Shown: positions 1 to 9,280 of the stretch, in pieces | Numbering within the stretch: the first letter of the stretch is position 1 | Layout of the letters: the number at the start of each line of letters is the position of its first letter | Assembly (NCBI GenBank): GCA_028818705.1 | Contig: JAPPNJ010000074.1 | Location: 1 to 64,000, forward strand | DNA: 64,000 nt | Source of the DNA: Candidatus Poribacteria bacterium | GTDB lineage: Bacteria > Poribacteria > WGA-4E > WGA-3G | Direction of reading: 5' to 3' | The notes under the pieces: generated by a model | What the model saw: the letters and a program-made list of their open reading frames with translations, nothing else | Told to the model about the DNA's origin: nothing | Database searches by the model: none | Program-made: the position numbers and the translations under genes

Positions 1-124
1 TACATTTCCATTCCTTGTATTACATTGCAAAGACCTCCAGCAAAAACCCTACCAGGGGGTGTTACGTTCTTGGGTTTGGGGTCTGTTAAAATGTTCACTT
101 ACTTCTCGCGTTCACCATAAACCA

Positions 125-916
125 CTAATCGGAAAGTTTTAGCTGTCCCCATAGTGTTGCGAGTTTACCACGCGCTTCAACATCCAGTGTGTTCTCCACT
201 AAGCTGTTAATTTCTTTCTTACTGAGAACGGCGTTATAGATTCTCGCATCTTCCACACGAGCGACGACCCAACCGTATGCCGTACCACCAATGAGCGCGC
301 GAGGTCCAAAAAGTGCTTCCACATCGCCAGCTTCCCAAGATACAATCGGTCCCATTGTATAACCGCCGATGCGTTCACCGTTCCTATATATCGTAATCTT
401 TGCGTTTCCACCTTCGTCTTCATACGAAATCGCCAACTGCATTAACTTTCCTGTCTCTTTTTCCTCAAATCCGGGAATCGCATCCTGTGTACGTCTGAAG
501 TGACTGCTACCAGCCATCCAACGTTTCGGTTGACGTTCCGCATAGACTATTGCATCAAAGGTGTCTGCACTACTTTTATTAACTGCCAGCGTGGCACCTC
601 TTGTAACGTTTAGATCGTCCAAATAGAGCCAGGTTACCAATGTCTTATCAGGACCGATGTCAGGTCCTTTATAGCCTGAAGTCATTGCCCATTCATTACT
701 ACCGAGGCGCAACTTCCCATCCTTCACATCAGCACCCAAGAGATCAATTTCGCTAAAATGCCCTGTCTGGTCTTCCAATTCGACACCTTTCTCAAAAGTC
801 CAATGCCCAATCAGATCTCCTTTTTTCTCTCCCTGTCCCAATGCTGGCATAACTAAACTTCCGAGCAAAAGCAGTAAGGAGAGACTGAATATGAAATAGC
901 GTTCTAAATGCTTCAT
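125..916 (-). CDS. Secreted LamG-domain (concanavalin-like) protein
   Basis: Predicted 263-residue exported protein. The first about 28 residues form a signal peptide (MKHLERYF, then a leucine-rich core ending near MPALG). The rest resembles a LamG/concanavalin-A-like jelly roll: GHWTFEKG and DQTGHF near the start, LVTWLYLDD in the middle, then ITIYRNGERIGGY and ALIGGTAYGW, ending in VEDARIYNAVLSKKEI. Such domains usually bind glycans or matrix; the ligand here is unknown. I chose ATG at 916 because GGAGG sits 8 bases upstream; a GTG at 931 is in frame but lacks this site. The C-terminal tail GKLATLWGQLK closely matches the end of the second LamG protein near 61.9 kb, which suggests a shared sorting or interaction tail. 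Confidence 0.85.
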   Translation of the reverse strand: MKHLERYFIFSLSLLLLLGSLVMPALGQGEKKGDLIGHWTFEKGVELEDQTGHFSEIDLLGADVKDGKLRLGSNEWAMTSGYKGPDIGPDKTLVTWLYLDDLNVTRGATLAVNKSSADTFDAIVYAERQPKRWMAGSSHFRRTQDAIPGFEEKETGKLMQLAISYEDEGGNAKITIYRNGERIGGYTMGPIVSWEAGDVEALFGPRALIGGTAYGWVVARVEDARIYNAVLSKKEINSLVENTLDVEARGKLATLWGQLKLSD

Positions 917-965
917 TACTGTATCCTCCACTGTTGAAATAGATTCTCGGTTTTCTTAATGGTAC

Positions 966-1114
966 AGGACTTACGCAAAATTGCGTTGAAACACGTGTCT
1001 TTGACAACAAAAACACTTACCTTCAGGGGATCAGTGCGGAATGTAAAACTAAGACAAATTGTGCTTTAATAGCACAATTTGAAACCGCACCTATCAGTGG
1101 AATGCGTAAGTCCT
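966..1114. mobile_element. MITE-like element with AGGACTTACGCA inverted ends
   Basis: A 149-bp non-coding element bounded by perfect 12-bp inverted repeats, AGGACTTACGCA at 966-977 and TGCGTAAGTCCT at 1103-1114. Inside, 1039-1081 carries a copy of the AAGACAAATT hairpin family seen elsewhere in the window. A second element with the same ends lies at 35528-35708. It has no coding capacity, so it would have to be moved in trans. It fills most of the 311-bp space between the LamG gene and the next gene; I see nothing else there. Confidence 0.7.
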
Positions 1115-1227
1115 ATGGTAGAGAAAATCACTGGCAAGACTCCAACCTCACCAGCAAAGGTTTGCAATACATGGAATAGATATAGTGAAGCACAAGTGCC
1201 TCACTGTAAGAGTTATCACAGGTTAAT

Positions 1228-3492
1228 TTAGTGGACAAAAAGAAATGACCGCGATGAGACAAGCACCCACAGAAGATCTTCGCACCCGCTGCGATATTTG
1301 GAGCTTTTCGTGATGTACGCCTCAGCGGTCTCAACCTCCGTATCACTCGGAAATCGACTCAATGTACTGAGATACAATTCGGTAATGAGTTCTCGATTAT
1401 TCAGTTCTGCCTTTATCAAACGTGTGAGTGCCCCGCTGGAACTTCTCAACTTTTTATTTACATAATTAGAATTAATCATGTGGAGTGCCTGGGTAAGCGT
1501 GGGTTCCACCTTTGGATCCAAATCACCGAGAAACTCACGAGTAGAACGACCGTAAAGTGACAAGAAGCGCGAACTCACCGGTAGGGGTAATGCCACAGCA
1601 CGCGTGCCAAGTGGATAACGCCCATATTTTTCCTCGGTTTCTGTAACGTCGTTCAGGACATCTAACAGAACTTGCGCGACCATCGGACGTGGATAGAAAC
1701 GCGAGAAGAATCGATCATCTAACTGATTCGTCTCGTTTGGCTCTGCGGAGAGTTGATATGTCCGCGAGTTGAGAATTCGTTTAATAATGTGTTTCGTATC
1801 AAAACCACTTTGCACAAAGTCAGCCGCCAACGCCGCCAGCAGCCCTTCAACACTCGGCGGTGTCGTTGCGCGCATATCATCAACTGGATCGACGATACCT
1901 CTGCCAAAATACTGACTCCAGAGACGATTCACGGTCGCTTTCGCGAAGTACGGATTTGTCGAGGAGGTCATCCAGTCTGCGAGTACTTGCAGGACATCCC
2001 TGCGATAATTGGGAGAGAGTGACTCACCACCAAGGAAGGTCGGTTGTGCGATCTCCCCACGATTGCCCTGAACAGATTGATTTATAACACGTCCTGTGGG
2101 ATCATAGTAGATAACCTGCTCGTTGTAGAGTTCACCACCGCGAACCCCGACCTTTCCAGTAAAGGCAGCGAAATTCCAATAGTCGTCAGTCGTCCACTGA
2201 TCAAATGGATGTTTATGGCATCTTGCGCAACTCAGGCGAATACCGAGAAACACCTGTGCTGTTGTCTCTGCTCTACCCGCAGGTTGACGTTCAATACGGT
2301 AGTAGTTTGTAGGACCGTGTTGATATGTGCTACCTCGTGCGGTAATCAGTTCTCGGACAACTTCATCATAAGGTCTATTTCGCGCGACAGCCCGGCGCAC
2401 CCATTCGTGAAAGAGAGTTGCCCCACGCTCACCGAACGCACCGTTTCCCAACCTACGTGGATGGATCCGCAACATATCGGCTAATTTTAGCGTACGCAGG
2501 TCTACCCACTCCGGTGTTTCAAGAAGCATATCAATCAACCTGGAGCGTTTATCGGGATGTGTATCTGTGAGGAATGTTTTCACCTCATCAGATGTCGGTA
2601 GCCTCCCGATTGTGTCTAAATAAATCCGGCGGATAAAAACATCATCAGTTGCCAGGGCAGAGGGATGAATATTCAACTTTTTGAGCTTCGCAAGGACGAA
2701 TTCATCAATGAAGTTGTTGGGTGTAAATTGAATCTCTTGTGACCCCGTGTCTGTCTCAGATGCCCGCGGAATTGTTACAAATGATGCATCGACAACACCC
2801 AAGAAGCGAGCGATAACCGCAGTGCCTCCCCAACGGACGCTTGTCACTTCACCCGCAGTCGATACCTCAGCAACAGGTGGGTCCTTAGACTCATAGACGG
2901 CTTTTTCGGTTACATCTTCAACAGAACCGTCAGAAAAATAGGCAATCACCTTGAGTTGTGCTGTCTCTCCGACATCAGATAAGACCAAAGTGCTGGGTTC
3001 AATTTCGAGTTTTCTCAAGCGCGGCTCGTCATCAGAAAAGAGGGCACCGGCTTCAATCCATCGGAGAATAGTTAATGCGGTATCTGAATTGGGCTCAAAC
3101 CGCAAACCGCCTTCATGTGGCACCTGCCCAGTGGGTTTGAGAAAAAAGAGACTCCGATCTGGTTCAATTAGATTGATACGCCTGCCTCGACTATGGTGAA
3201 CAATCGGTTCATAATCTGATTCAGGATTCAGGGTTAGCAGAGAAAGATTTAGGCTACCCTGTCCACCGAATTTCCCGTGGCACATGCCGGTTGAACACCC
3301 CTGTTTATCAAGGATAGGTGCTATGTCTTTGAGGAAATACGGCGTGGATGTAGAAGGACTTGCCCTACTTGTCATATTCGCTTGCGTGAATGCAGCGGCA
3401 CACAGAAACACAACAGCAACTACGACAAAACGATTGATATAGGAGGTGCGGGGATGTAACTTTCCCACCGTTATTCTCAATAGGTGTTTCAT
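1228..3492 (-). CDS. DUF1549/DUF1553 protein with heme-like CXXCH motifs and a Big2-like domain
   Basis: A 754-residue exported protein with an N-terminal hydrophobic signal (FVVVAVVFLCAAAF). Next comes a planctomycete-cytochrome-like segment with CSTGMCHG near residue 92, then a bacterial Ig-like (Big2) stretch (LEIEPSTLVLSDVGETAQL). DUF1549 follows (NNFIDEFVLAKL, IRRIYLDTIGRLP), with a CARCHKHPFDQW motif. The C-terminal half is DUF1553 (NPYFAKATVNRLWSQYFGRG), ending in the usual SRSFLFVH. In planctomycetes these proteins normally pair with a DUF1501 protein, and their function is unproven; a periplasmic redox or polysaccharide role has been suggested. No DUF1501 gene is adjacent. ATG at 3492 has GGAGG about 10 bases upstream. 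Confidence 0.9.
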   Translation of the reverse strand: MKHLLRITVGKLHPRTSYINRFVVVAVVFLCAAAFTQANMTSRASPSTSTPYFLKDIAPILDKQGCSTGMCHGKFGGQGSLNLSLLTLNPESDYEPIVHHSRGRRINLIEPDRSLFFLKPTGQVPHEGGLRFEPNSDTALTILRWIEAGALFSDDEPRLRKLEIEPSTLVLSDVGETAQLKVIAYFSDGSVEDVTEKAVYESKDPPVAEVSTAGEVTSVRWGGTAVIARFLGVVDASFVTIPRASETDTGSQEIQFTPNNFIDEFVLAKLKKLNIHPSALATDDVFIRRIYLDTIGRLPTSDEVKTFLTDTHPDKRSRLIDMLLETPEWVDLRTLKLADMLRIHPRRLGNGAFGERGATLFHEWVRRAVARNRPYDEVVRELITARGSTYQHGPTNYYRIERQPAGRAETTAQVFLGIRLSCARCHKHPFDQWTTDDYWNFAAFTGKVGVRGGELYNEQVIYYDPTGRVINQSVQGNRGEIAQPTFLGGESLSPNYRRDVLQVLADWMTSSTNPYFAKATVNRLWSQYFGRGIVDPVDDMRATTPPSVEGLLAALAADFVQSGFDTKHIIKRILNSRTYQLSAEPNETNQLDDRFFSRFYPRPMVAQVLLDVLNDVTETEEKYGRYPLGTRAVALPLPVSSRFLSLYGRSTREFLGDLDPKVEPTLTQALHMINSNYVNKKLRSSSGALTRLIKAELNNRELITELYLSTLSRFPSDTEVETAEAYITKSSKYRSGCEDLLWVLVSSRSFLFVH

Positions 3493-3513
3493 GTGAATAC
3501 CTCCGTAGGTATC

Positions 3514-5913
3514 TCATGCAAAGATCTCCGTGAATATCTCGTTGACATGTTCAACAAATAGAAATTCAACACCTGCTTGAATATCTTCAGGCACTTCAAT
3601 AAAGTGCTTTTTGTTCCCTTGTGGCATGACGACCTTCTTGATGCCTGCCTGCTTTGCAGCGAGGATTTTCTCCTTCACGCCGCCGATAGGGAGCACCCTA
3701 CCTCTGAGCGTAAGCTCCCCTGTCATGGCGATTTTAGGATTGATCCGTTGCTGCGTGGCAATAGAGGCAAGGGCAGTAGCGATTGTAATCCCCGCCGAGG
3801 GGCCATCCTTTGGAATCGCCCCTGCAGGCACGTGGATATGGATATCGTTTTCTAAGACACCTGGGTCAAATTTGAGAGCATCGGCTTGGGATTTGACATA
3901 ACTGAGTGCCGTTTGTGCGGATTCCTGCATAACCTCACCAATCTGTCCGGTAATGCGAAGTTGTGCGCGGGTATCTGTCTTCTGCGTAGCGGCAACCTCA
4001 ATGAAGAGAATCTCGCCGCCGGCGGGTGTAACAGATAGCCCGGTTGCGACCCCGACATCGGCTTTACGACTCGCAATTTCAGAATCGAACTTCGGTGGCC
4101 CTAAATACGACGGGATGGCCTTAGCCGGAATATTTGTTAGCTTCGTGTTCCCTTCGGCCACACGGCGTGCGACTTTTCGGCAGACGGTGCCGAGTTCACG
4201 TTCCAAATTCCGCACCCCTGCTTCCCGGGTATACTCACCGACCACTCTGTTAATAGCGGTATCTCTGATGTTTATCAGTTTCTTTTTCAGTCCATTCGCC
4301 TCCAATTGCCGCGGAATTAAGTATTGTTTGGCGATAATCAATTTTTCGTTGGCGGTGTAACCGGGAAGTTCTATGGTTTCCATTCGGTCACGCAAGGGCG
4401 GCGGAATCGTATGGAGCTGGTTCGCCGTCGTGACGAACATCACCTTCGATAGATCAAAAGGAACATCAAGATAGTTGTCAGTGAACGAGTGATTCTGCTC
4501 TGGATCAAGTACCTCCAGAAGCGCAGCCGCCGGATCCCCTCGGAAATCAGATCCGAGTTTGTCAATTTCATCAAGCATAAAGACAGGGTTATTAGACTCC
4601 GCTTGGCGGATGCCTTTGACGATTCTGCCGGGCATGGAGCCAATGTAGGTACGCCGGTGCCCTCGGATTTCTGCTTCATCGTGCATACCGCCCAATGAGA
4701 TACGTACAAACTTTCTGTTCATCGACCGCGCAATAGATCTACCGAGCGAGGTTTTCCCGACTCCGGGCGGTCCAACAAAACAGAAGATAGGGCCTTTCAT
4801 CTCAGTTTTTAGCATACACACAGCAAGATATTCCAGAATGCGTTCTTTGACCTTTTCCAGATCGTAGTGATCTGTATCCAGAATTTTCTGCGCAGCCGCT
4901 AAATCTAAAACATCTTCGGTATTCACACACCATGGGAGGTTAAGCAACCAATCTAAGTAATTCCGAGAAACAGTTGATTCAGGTGAGAATGACTGCATTT
5001 TGGCGAGTCGTTTTAATTCTTTTTCAGCTGCCTGTTTCGCTTTATCTGGCATTTCAGTTTCGCGCAGTTGTTCCCGCATCTCATCAATTTCAAGTCCGAG
5101 GTCATCTGCTTCACCCAGTTCGGTTTGAATAGCCTTGAGTTGTTCCCGGAGGTAATATTCGCGTTGTCCTTTGTTAATAACCGCTTGTGCGCTATTTTGG
5201 ATTTTGCTTTCTAATTCGTGGAGATCAAGTTCTTTAGCGAGAATAACAGCGAGTGCGCTCAGCCGTTCATAGACAGATACCGCCTCCAAAATGCGCTGTT
5301 TGTCGTGAGGTTTTAAGTCCAAGACAGCAGCAATATAATCGGCAAAGCGCCCTGGTTCGTCAAGCATAGTTTTGGTGATACTACCGTACTCTTCTTGGTA
5401 GCGCGATGACATCTGAACGATGCGTTGGAATATTTCATCGTTGCTGCGAACAAGTGCCTCAATCTCTAAATTTTGGTCTTCACCTACGTCAGGCTCTTCT
5501 TCATCATTCTTAATGATATTGACTCGAGCTTTGATGAAAGGCTCGGTGTGCAAAATCTCCTCAATCCGAACGCGTTCGCGACCATGCGCGAGAAACAGGA
5601 CATCATCATCATCAGTTTTGTAGCGAAGGATGTGAACCAAACTCCCAATCGGACTGAGGTCACTCGCGGTAATGTTCTTGAAATCATTCTTTTTCGGACG
5701 AAAGATGCAAAGCATCCTCTCATCGTCCATAGCCTCCTGAACAGCCTCGGTTGCCATCTTGCCTGAGAGCGCAACATGATGTGGCGGAAAGGGCGGCACA
5801 GGAGGCATGTACGGAAAGACAACAAGATCATCGAGTGGAAGAACTGGTAGTTCCTGCGTGAGTTCTTCTTCATCCAGAGTATCTTCCAAGTTTTCTTTTT
5901 CTTTCGTTTCCAT
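3514..5913 (-). CDS. lon: ATP-dependent protease La (Lon)
   Basis: A 799-residue cytosolic AAA+ protease that unfolds and degrades damaged or regulatory proteins. The LON substrate-recognition domain begins at residue 21 (ELPVLPLDDLVVFP). A coiled region follows, then Walker A GPPGVGKT at 381-388 and Walker B VFMLDEIDK at 444-452. The serine-lysine dyad is S706 in PKDGPSAG and K749 in GGVKEK. Length and order are normal for bacterial Lon. One oddity is a proline-rich stretch after VVFP (PYMPPVPPFPPHH), where most homologues have a smooth VPL strand. ATG at 5913 follows GGAG. The next gene on this strand starts only 21 bases beyond the Lon stop, so read-through is possible. Confidence 0.98.
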   Translation of the reverse strand: METKEKENLEDTLDEEELTQELPVLPLDDLVVFPYMPPVPPFPPHHVALSGKMATEAVQEAMDDERMLCIFRPKKNDFKNITASDLSPIGSLVHILRYKTDDDDVLFLAHGRERVRIEEILHTEPFIKARVNIIKNDEEEPDVGEDQNLEIEALVRSNDEIFQRIVQMSSRYQEEYGSITKTMLDEPGRFADYIAAVLDLKPHDKQRILEAVSVYERLSALAVILAKELDLHELESKIQNSAQAVINKGQREYYLREQLKAIQTELGEADDLGLEIDEMREQLRETEMPDKAKQAAEKELKRLAKMQSFSPESTVSRNYLDWLLNLPWCVNTEDVLDLAAAQKILDTDHYDLEKVKERILEYLAVCMLKTEMKGPIFCFVGPPGVGKTSLGRSIARSMNRKFVRISLGGMHDEAEIRGHRRTYIGSMPGRIVKGIRQAESNNPVFMLDEIDKLGSDFRGDPAAALLEVLDPEQNHSFTDNYLDVPFDLSKVMFVTTANQLHTIPPPLRDRMETIELPGYTANEKLIIAKQYLIPRQLEANGLKKKLINIRDTAINRVVGEYTREAGVRNLERELGTVCRKVARRVAEGNTKLTNIPAKAIPSYLGPPKFDSEIASRKADVGVATGLSVTPAGGEILFIEVAATQKTDTRAQLRITGQIGEVMQESAQTALSYVKSQADALKFDPGVLENDIHIHVPAGAIPKDGPSAGITIATALASIATQQRINPKIAMTGELTLRGRVLPIGGVKEKILAAKQAGIKKVVMPQGNKKHFIEVPEDIQAGVEFLFVEHVNEIFTEIFA

Positions 5914-5930
5914 ATTTTTTCTCCAAGCTT

Positions 5931-6036
5931 AATAGTTGTCAGTACGGAAATCTGCTACACAGATTTCCTTTCGGTTGTCGGTTAAGAGGCAGTTGGGTTA
6001 AGGCAAATCTCCTTAACCGATAACTGATAACCCTTA
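5931..6036. repeat. Intergenic TTGTCAGTTA/TAACTGATAA palindromic repeat
   Basis: A member of a dispersed family. Its left end reads AATAGTTGTCAGT, followed by TTGTCGGTTAAGAGG and a core; the right end is CTTAACCGATAACTGATAACCC. The two ends are inverted relative to each other, and an internal small hairpin (GAAATCTG...CAGATTTC) is visible. It occupies the gap between lon and the DUF6785 gene. Confidence 0.6.
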
Positions 6037-6040
6037 ACAA

Positions 6041-8014
6041 TCAGGGCCAAAATTGGTACAGCGTGGTATTTGCGATCACACTGCCTATGCTCCACAAACT
6101 TCCGCATAAGTAATCTCCGAGCGCAAGTCCCAGAAAAAACGGCACGGTGCGCCTATAAGCTTTGAGTCCACCTTGATGTAACACGAGTGCTTTCAGTACC
6201 CATGCGGCGAAAAGACAACTCCAGAGATTGTACATACCCCAACTATTTGCCATCGCGTAGCCGAGTGGATGCAAGGGCCACCACAGAAATCGGGTTCGCA
6301 GAAACGTTAGCCCAAGTGCGATGCCCGCGCCACCACCCATAAAGGCGAGAGCGGGAACATCCGTACCCTGTGGATAATTCAACCAGTTTTCAAGTTGTCT
6401 ATAAACTCCTCTGCCAAAGCCGAGTGCCCAAGGACCATAATAACCGGTTTCAGCACCATGTCGGTAGTAACTATCTAAAAGTAGCCAGAATATGACTACA
6501 GCACCGACGAAGGTTGCGATAAGAATAGCAGCGGCGATGTGTCCTGGATGTATCTGTCGCCGCTCTGAAATCTTCAAAGCCTCCAATTCCTGAGGCATCG
6601 GATGTGCCCGATACGCCCGATTAAAAAACATATATAACGAAAAAACTGTTTTTGTGCTTGTCGTTAACCGTTGGGTCCCCAATGCTGTCACAATTAATCC
6701 GTGTGGGTCAACTCTGTGCAAATCGTGGACTAAGAACCCCAATTCTGCACGCAGGCGAGCAATCATTATCGCGAGCAGAAAATATAAACCGAAAAAGATG
6801 GGTATCACCCATAGTGCCATTCCTGCCTTATAGGAAAAAGCACCCAAAAACAGCAGCCCGGCTACAATGCCGAGGCAGGCAATGTGATAAGGCATCGGTT
6901 CACGCCGCATATCTATCTGCGACTTGCCGCGGAGTCCATCTATAACTCCGGCGCAAATTCGCTTGAGATGTGCCCTACCAACCCAAGCAGCAGCTCCAAG
7001 AAGCACCATATACGCCCCGAAACTTTGCGCGTCAGCATAAGGGTATCCCGGCAAATTCCGCACGCCCAGAATACTACCTGCCATTAACTCAAATTTGTAT
7101 ACCCAATAGAACGCCCAGCATGAAAAGAGCAGATCTAATGGGATAAGGAAGCTTATACCAATCGCGAAAGGATAAAACGAGAGTCGCACACCACCCATCG
7201 CGTTCCAAGGGCGCCCTGTAAAATACTGATGAATGTTCTGTCGTTTGACTGGCAGATACGGCACCGCCGGATAAATTGAATTCAGTAAATTCAGGATGCT
7301 AATAGCTGCTGCAATCCCGAAGCCTAACCACATCAGTTTATTCTTGAAAAAACTCGTATTCGTCTCCGTCATCGCAAGCGGCAGTTGGATAATCGGATAA
7401 GTTAACCGCTCACGTTCAGTCCACTGGATACGGAGGAGTGTGTTGATACACAACATGACGAACATCAACACAAAAATAAAAACTGTCCACCATGCAGCAG
7501 GTACTGCCCAAGCAGCGAGATGCGCCTCACGGTAAAGGCTCGATTGTCCCTCGTAATACCCAGACAAGACACTCGGATCTTGAACGGTTAGCCATGTTGG
7601 TAATTCTTTCCAAAAAAGCTGTTGCCACTCATTTTCGGATGTGGCAAATCGAAACGGATGTCCAAGGATAGTGACTAAAATTTCCATCATATCGTGCGAA
7701 CAGAGTGAAGAGACGATGCACAACATGACATAGATGGTCAGCAATTCTGCAGATGTCAGTCGCAGCTTAGATGAAAACTTTCCTAAAGCTGCGCTAAAAA
7801 CCAACAACCAAAAAATGATGAAAATGACATTGGACAGTGGATGGATTAATGTCGGGTGTGTATAACGGACTACTTCCAGCTCGATAATCCAGAAAACGTT
7901 AAGAGGAATCAGAAGCATTGCGATAATAAACGCCTTAGGCGTTAAACCGCGTTCACCTCTGAAGTCGAGTCGCGACTGGGAGATTCCTTCTATCTGCCCC
8001 GTATTGCTTCTCAT
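6041..8014 (-). CDS. Polytopic membrane protein, DUF6785-like
   Basis: A 657-residue integral membrane protein with many hydrophobic segments (for example KAFIIAMLLIPLNVFWII, FIIFWLLVFSAAL, FVLMFVMLCINTLL, IAAAILIATFVGAVVIFWLL). Polar loops between them are rich in W, G and H. The overall look, with motifs such as RLSFYPFAIGISFLIP and RLRAELGFLVHDLH, matches the DUF6785/DUF6784 membrane proteins common in Poribacteria and planctomycetes, which remotely resemble oligopeptide-type transporters. The substrate is unknown. ATG at 8014 has GGGAGAAAT directly upstream. It lies between Lon and a CapA-like gene on the same strand, with no obvious functional link. Confidence 0.8.
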   Translation of the reverse strand: MRSNTGQIEGISQSRLDFRGERGLTPKAFIIAMLLIPLNVFWIIELEVVRYTHPTLIHPLSNVIFIIFWLLVFSAALGKFSSKLRLTSAELLTIYVMLCIVSSLCSHDMMEILVTILGHPFRFATSENEWQQLFWKELPTWLTVQDPSVLSGYYEGQSSLYREAHLAAWAVPAAWWTVFIFVLMFVMLCINTLLRIQWTERERLTYPIIQLPLAMTETNTSFFKNKLMWLGFGIAAAISILNLLNSIYPAVPYLPVKRQNIHQYFTGRPWNAMGGVRLSFYPFAIGISFLIPLDLLFSCWAFYWVYKFELMAGSILGVRNLPGYPYADAQSFGAYMVLLGAAAWVGRAHLKRICAGVIDGLRGKSQIDMRREPMPYHIACLGIVAGLLFLGAFSYKAGMALWVIPIFFGLYFLLAIMIARLRAELGFLVHDLHRVDPHGLIVTALGTQRLTTSTKTVFSLYMFFNRAYRAHPMPQELEALKISERRQIHPGHIAAAILIATFVGAVVIFWLLLDSYYRHGAETGYYGPWALGFGRGVYRQLENWLNYPQGTDVPALAFMGGGAGIALGLTFLRTRFLWWPLHPLGYAMANSWGMYNLWSCLFAAWVLKALVLHQGGLKAYRRTVPFFLGLALGDYLCGSLWSIGSVIANTTLYQFWP

Positions 8015-8074
8015 ATTTCTCCCTCTTACTCTTATCGAAGCGTCGCGAGCGGTATCTTTTTCTCTTCCCTTTAC

Positions 8075-9280
8075 TTATCGAATCCATCCGCGTTCGCCTT
8101 CAATGATTACCTCCGTTTCAAGTCTCGCGCAGCGCCGCTGATAATCTTGTAAGGTTCTTATCGCTGGTTCTCCTGTGAGGATACTGGGAAACTGATTCAC
8201 ACTTTCGGATGTGGCTGGTGTTTCCGTAGGTTTTGCCGGGCGGACGGGTGTTTTCGATGGATCCGTCAAAATTGGAATTAATTCAATTGATTTCAGCACA
8301 CCAGATCCAAACGTTGCCTTCGGAATAACTATATGTGAGTGCTGTTTATCATAGGTATCATAGATGAAATCCGTGAGACTATAGATGATGGGTTTACCCT
8401 GATACAATTCAATACCACCAAATGTATGAAGCTGCTGACATAATATCATATCCGCCCCGGCATCAATTAGGGCGTGTGCGAAAATCCGCTGTCGCCCAAT
8501 TGATTCATCTGCAGAGCGGCCCTGACTCCCCCAGTGTAACCAGACTATCACGAGTGCTGCTTTCATTCGCGTCTGCTTAACTGCCTCTATCATTTCACTA
8601 TAAACGGCGTAAGCGAGCGGATCTTCGGTGTAACGTGCGAACTCATTTACCCGATAGTAGCCGAGCAATCCAACCTCTGTAGATTCTGTCTCTCCATTGA
8701 CAGAGACCCACGCTGGAAGTTTTGCTGTTTCAGCATTTGTACCAGCACCGACTGGTTTGACATTATACCACTCCAGTTCGGTGATTGTGTCCTCCAATGC
8801 CTCAAAGCCGAAGTCCATTACATGGGGCGTGGCTAAAGAAACAGCGTCAAATCCTGCATTTGCGAGTGCTCTGCCAAGCCCAGGTGCTGCTCGAAACGGG
8901 TTCTCGATGCCGTACCGCGGTTCACCTCTTTCAGAGATGCTTGTATTTAGCGAAGCGGTAGCAACATCTGCTGATTGAATCAGTGCAGCAGTGCCTTCAA
9001 AGAACACACCTGCCCCCTTCCTCTCAATCAGCGGGGTCATACGGCTACTGACGGTAATATCACCAACAGCAAGAATTGTAACCTCGCTTGCAGGAGGTAT
9101 TTCATCTACTGCAAAACACTGCGGAATCTCACCCCCGATCGTCACAAGGACGACTATCAGCACGCGAATCAGAATCAAAATCAACGGTATGAATGCCGTA
9201 TGGCATTCTCCGGCTGTGCAGGCTTTCAGTTGACCGTACGGATAACTGACAACTATAACAGGACCTCTAACCTTCGTCAT
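8075..9280 (-). CDS. CapA family (poly-gamma-glutamate-synthesis type) metallophosphoesterase-like protein
   Basis: About 400 residues, with an N-terminal hydrophobic anchor (LILILIRVLIVVLVTIGG) and then a CapA/PGA_cap fold. VTILAVGDIT marks the first metal site, with DAVSLATPHVMDFG and LVIVWLHWGSQGRS further on. GKPIIYSLTDFIYD closes the domain. The usual HPHxxQ motif is altered to QQLHTFGG, so catalytic competence is uncertain. Family members act in capsule or polyanion synthesis; the role here is not known. The start is uncertain: ATG codons exist at 9295 and 9280. The 5' end (about 9179-9262) consists of two intergenic repeats, so the N-terminus may be an insertion-derived extension, and initiation could lie at a GTG or TTG inside the hydrophobic segment. 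It overlaps the end of the upstream coiled-coil gene. Confidence 0.8.
   Translation of the reverse strand: MTKVRGPVIVVSYPYGQLKACTAGECHTAFIPLILILIRVLIVVLVTIGGEIPQCFAVDEIPPASEVTILAVGDITVSSRMTPLIERKGAGVFFEGTAALIQSADVATASLNTSISERGEPRYGIENPFRAAPGLGRALANAGFDAVSLATPHVMDFGFEALEDTITELEWYNVKPVGAGTNAETAKLPAWVSVNGETESTEVGLLGYYRVNEFARYTEDPLAYAVYSEMIEAVKQTRMKAALVIVWLHWGSQGRSADESIGRQRIFAHALIDAGADMILCQQLHTFGGIELYQGKPIIYSLTDFIYDTYDKQHSHIVIPKATFGSGVLKSIELIPILTDPSKTPVRPAKPTETPATSESVNQFPSILTGEPAIRTLQDYQRRCARLETEVIIEGERGWIR
9179..9212. repeat. ATCAACGGTATGAATGCC hairpin repeat, copy A
   Basis: A stem-loop repeat whose stem is GAATGCC/GGCATTC around a GTAT loop. Identical stems occur at 35628-35661, and a covarying stem at 39278-39311. 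This copy lies inside the 5' end of the CapA-like reading frame and encodes part of its N-terminus. Confidence 0.75.
9236..9262. repeat. Fragment of the TTGTCAGTTATC repeat family in the capA 5' end
   Basis: The sequence GGATAACTGACAACTATAACAG on the plus strand matches one end of the palindromic repeat family seen at eight gene junctions here. It sits between the coiled-coil gene stop and the hydrophobic core of the CapA-like protein. Confidence 0.5.
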
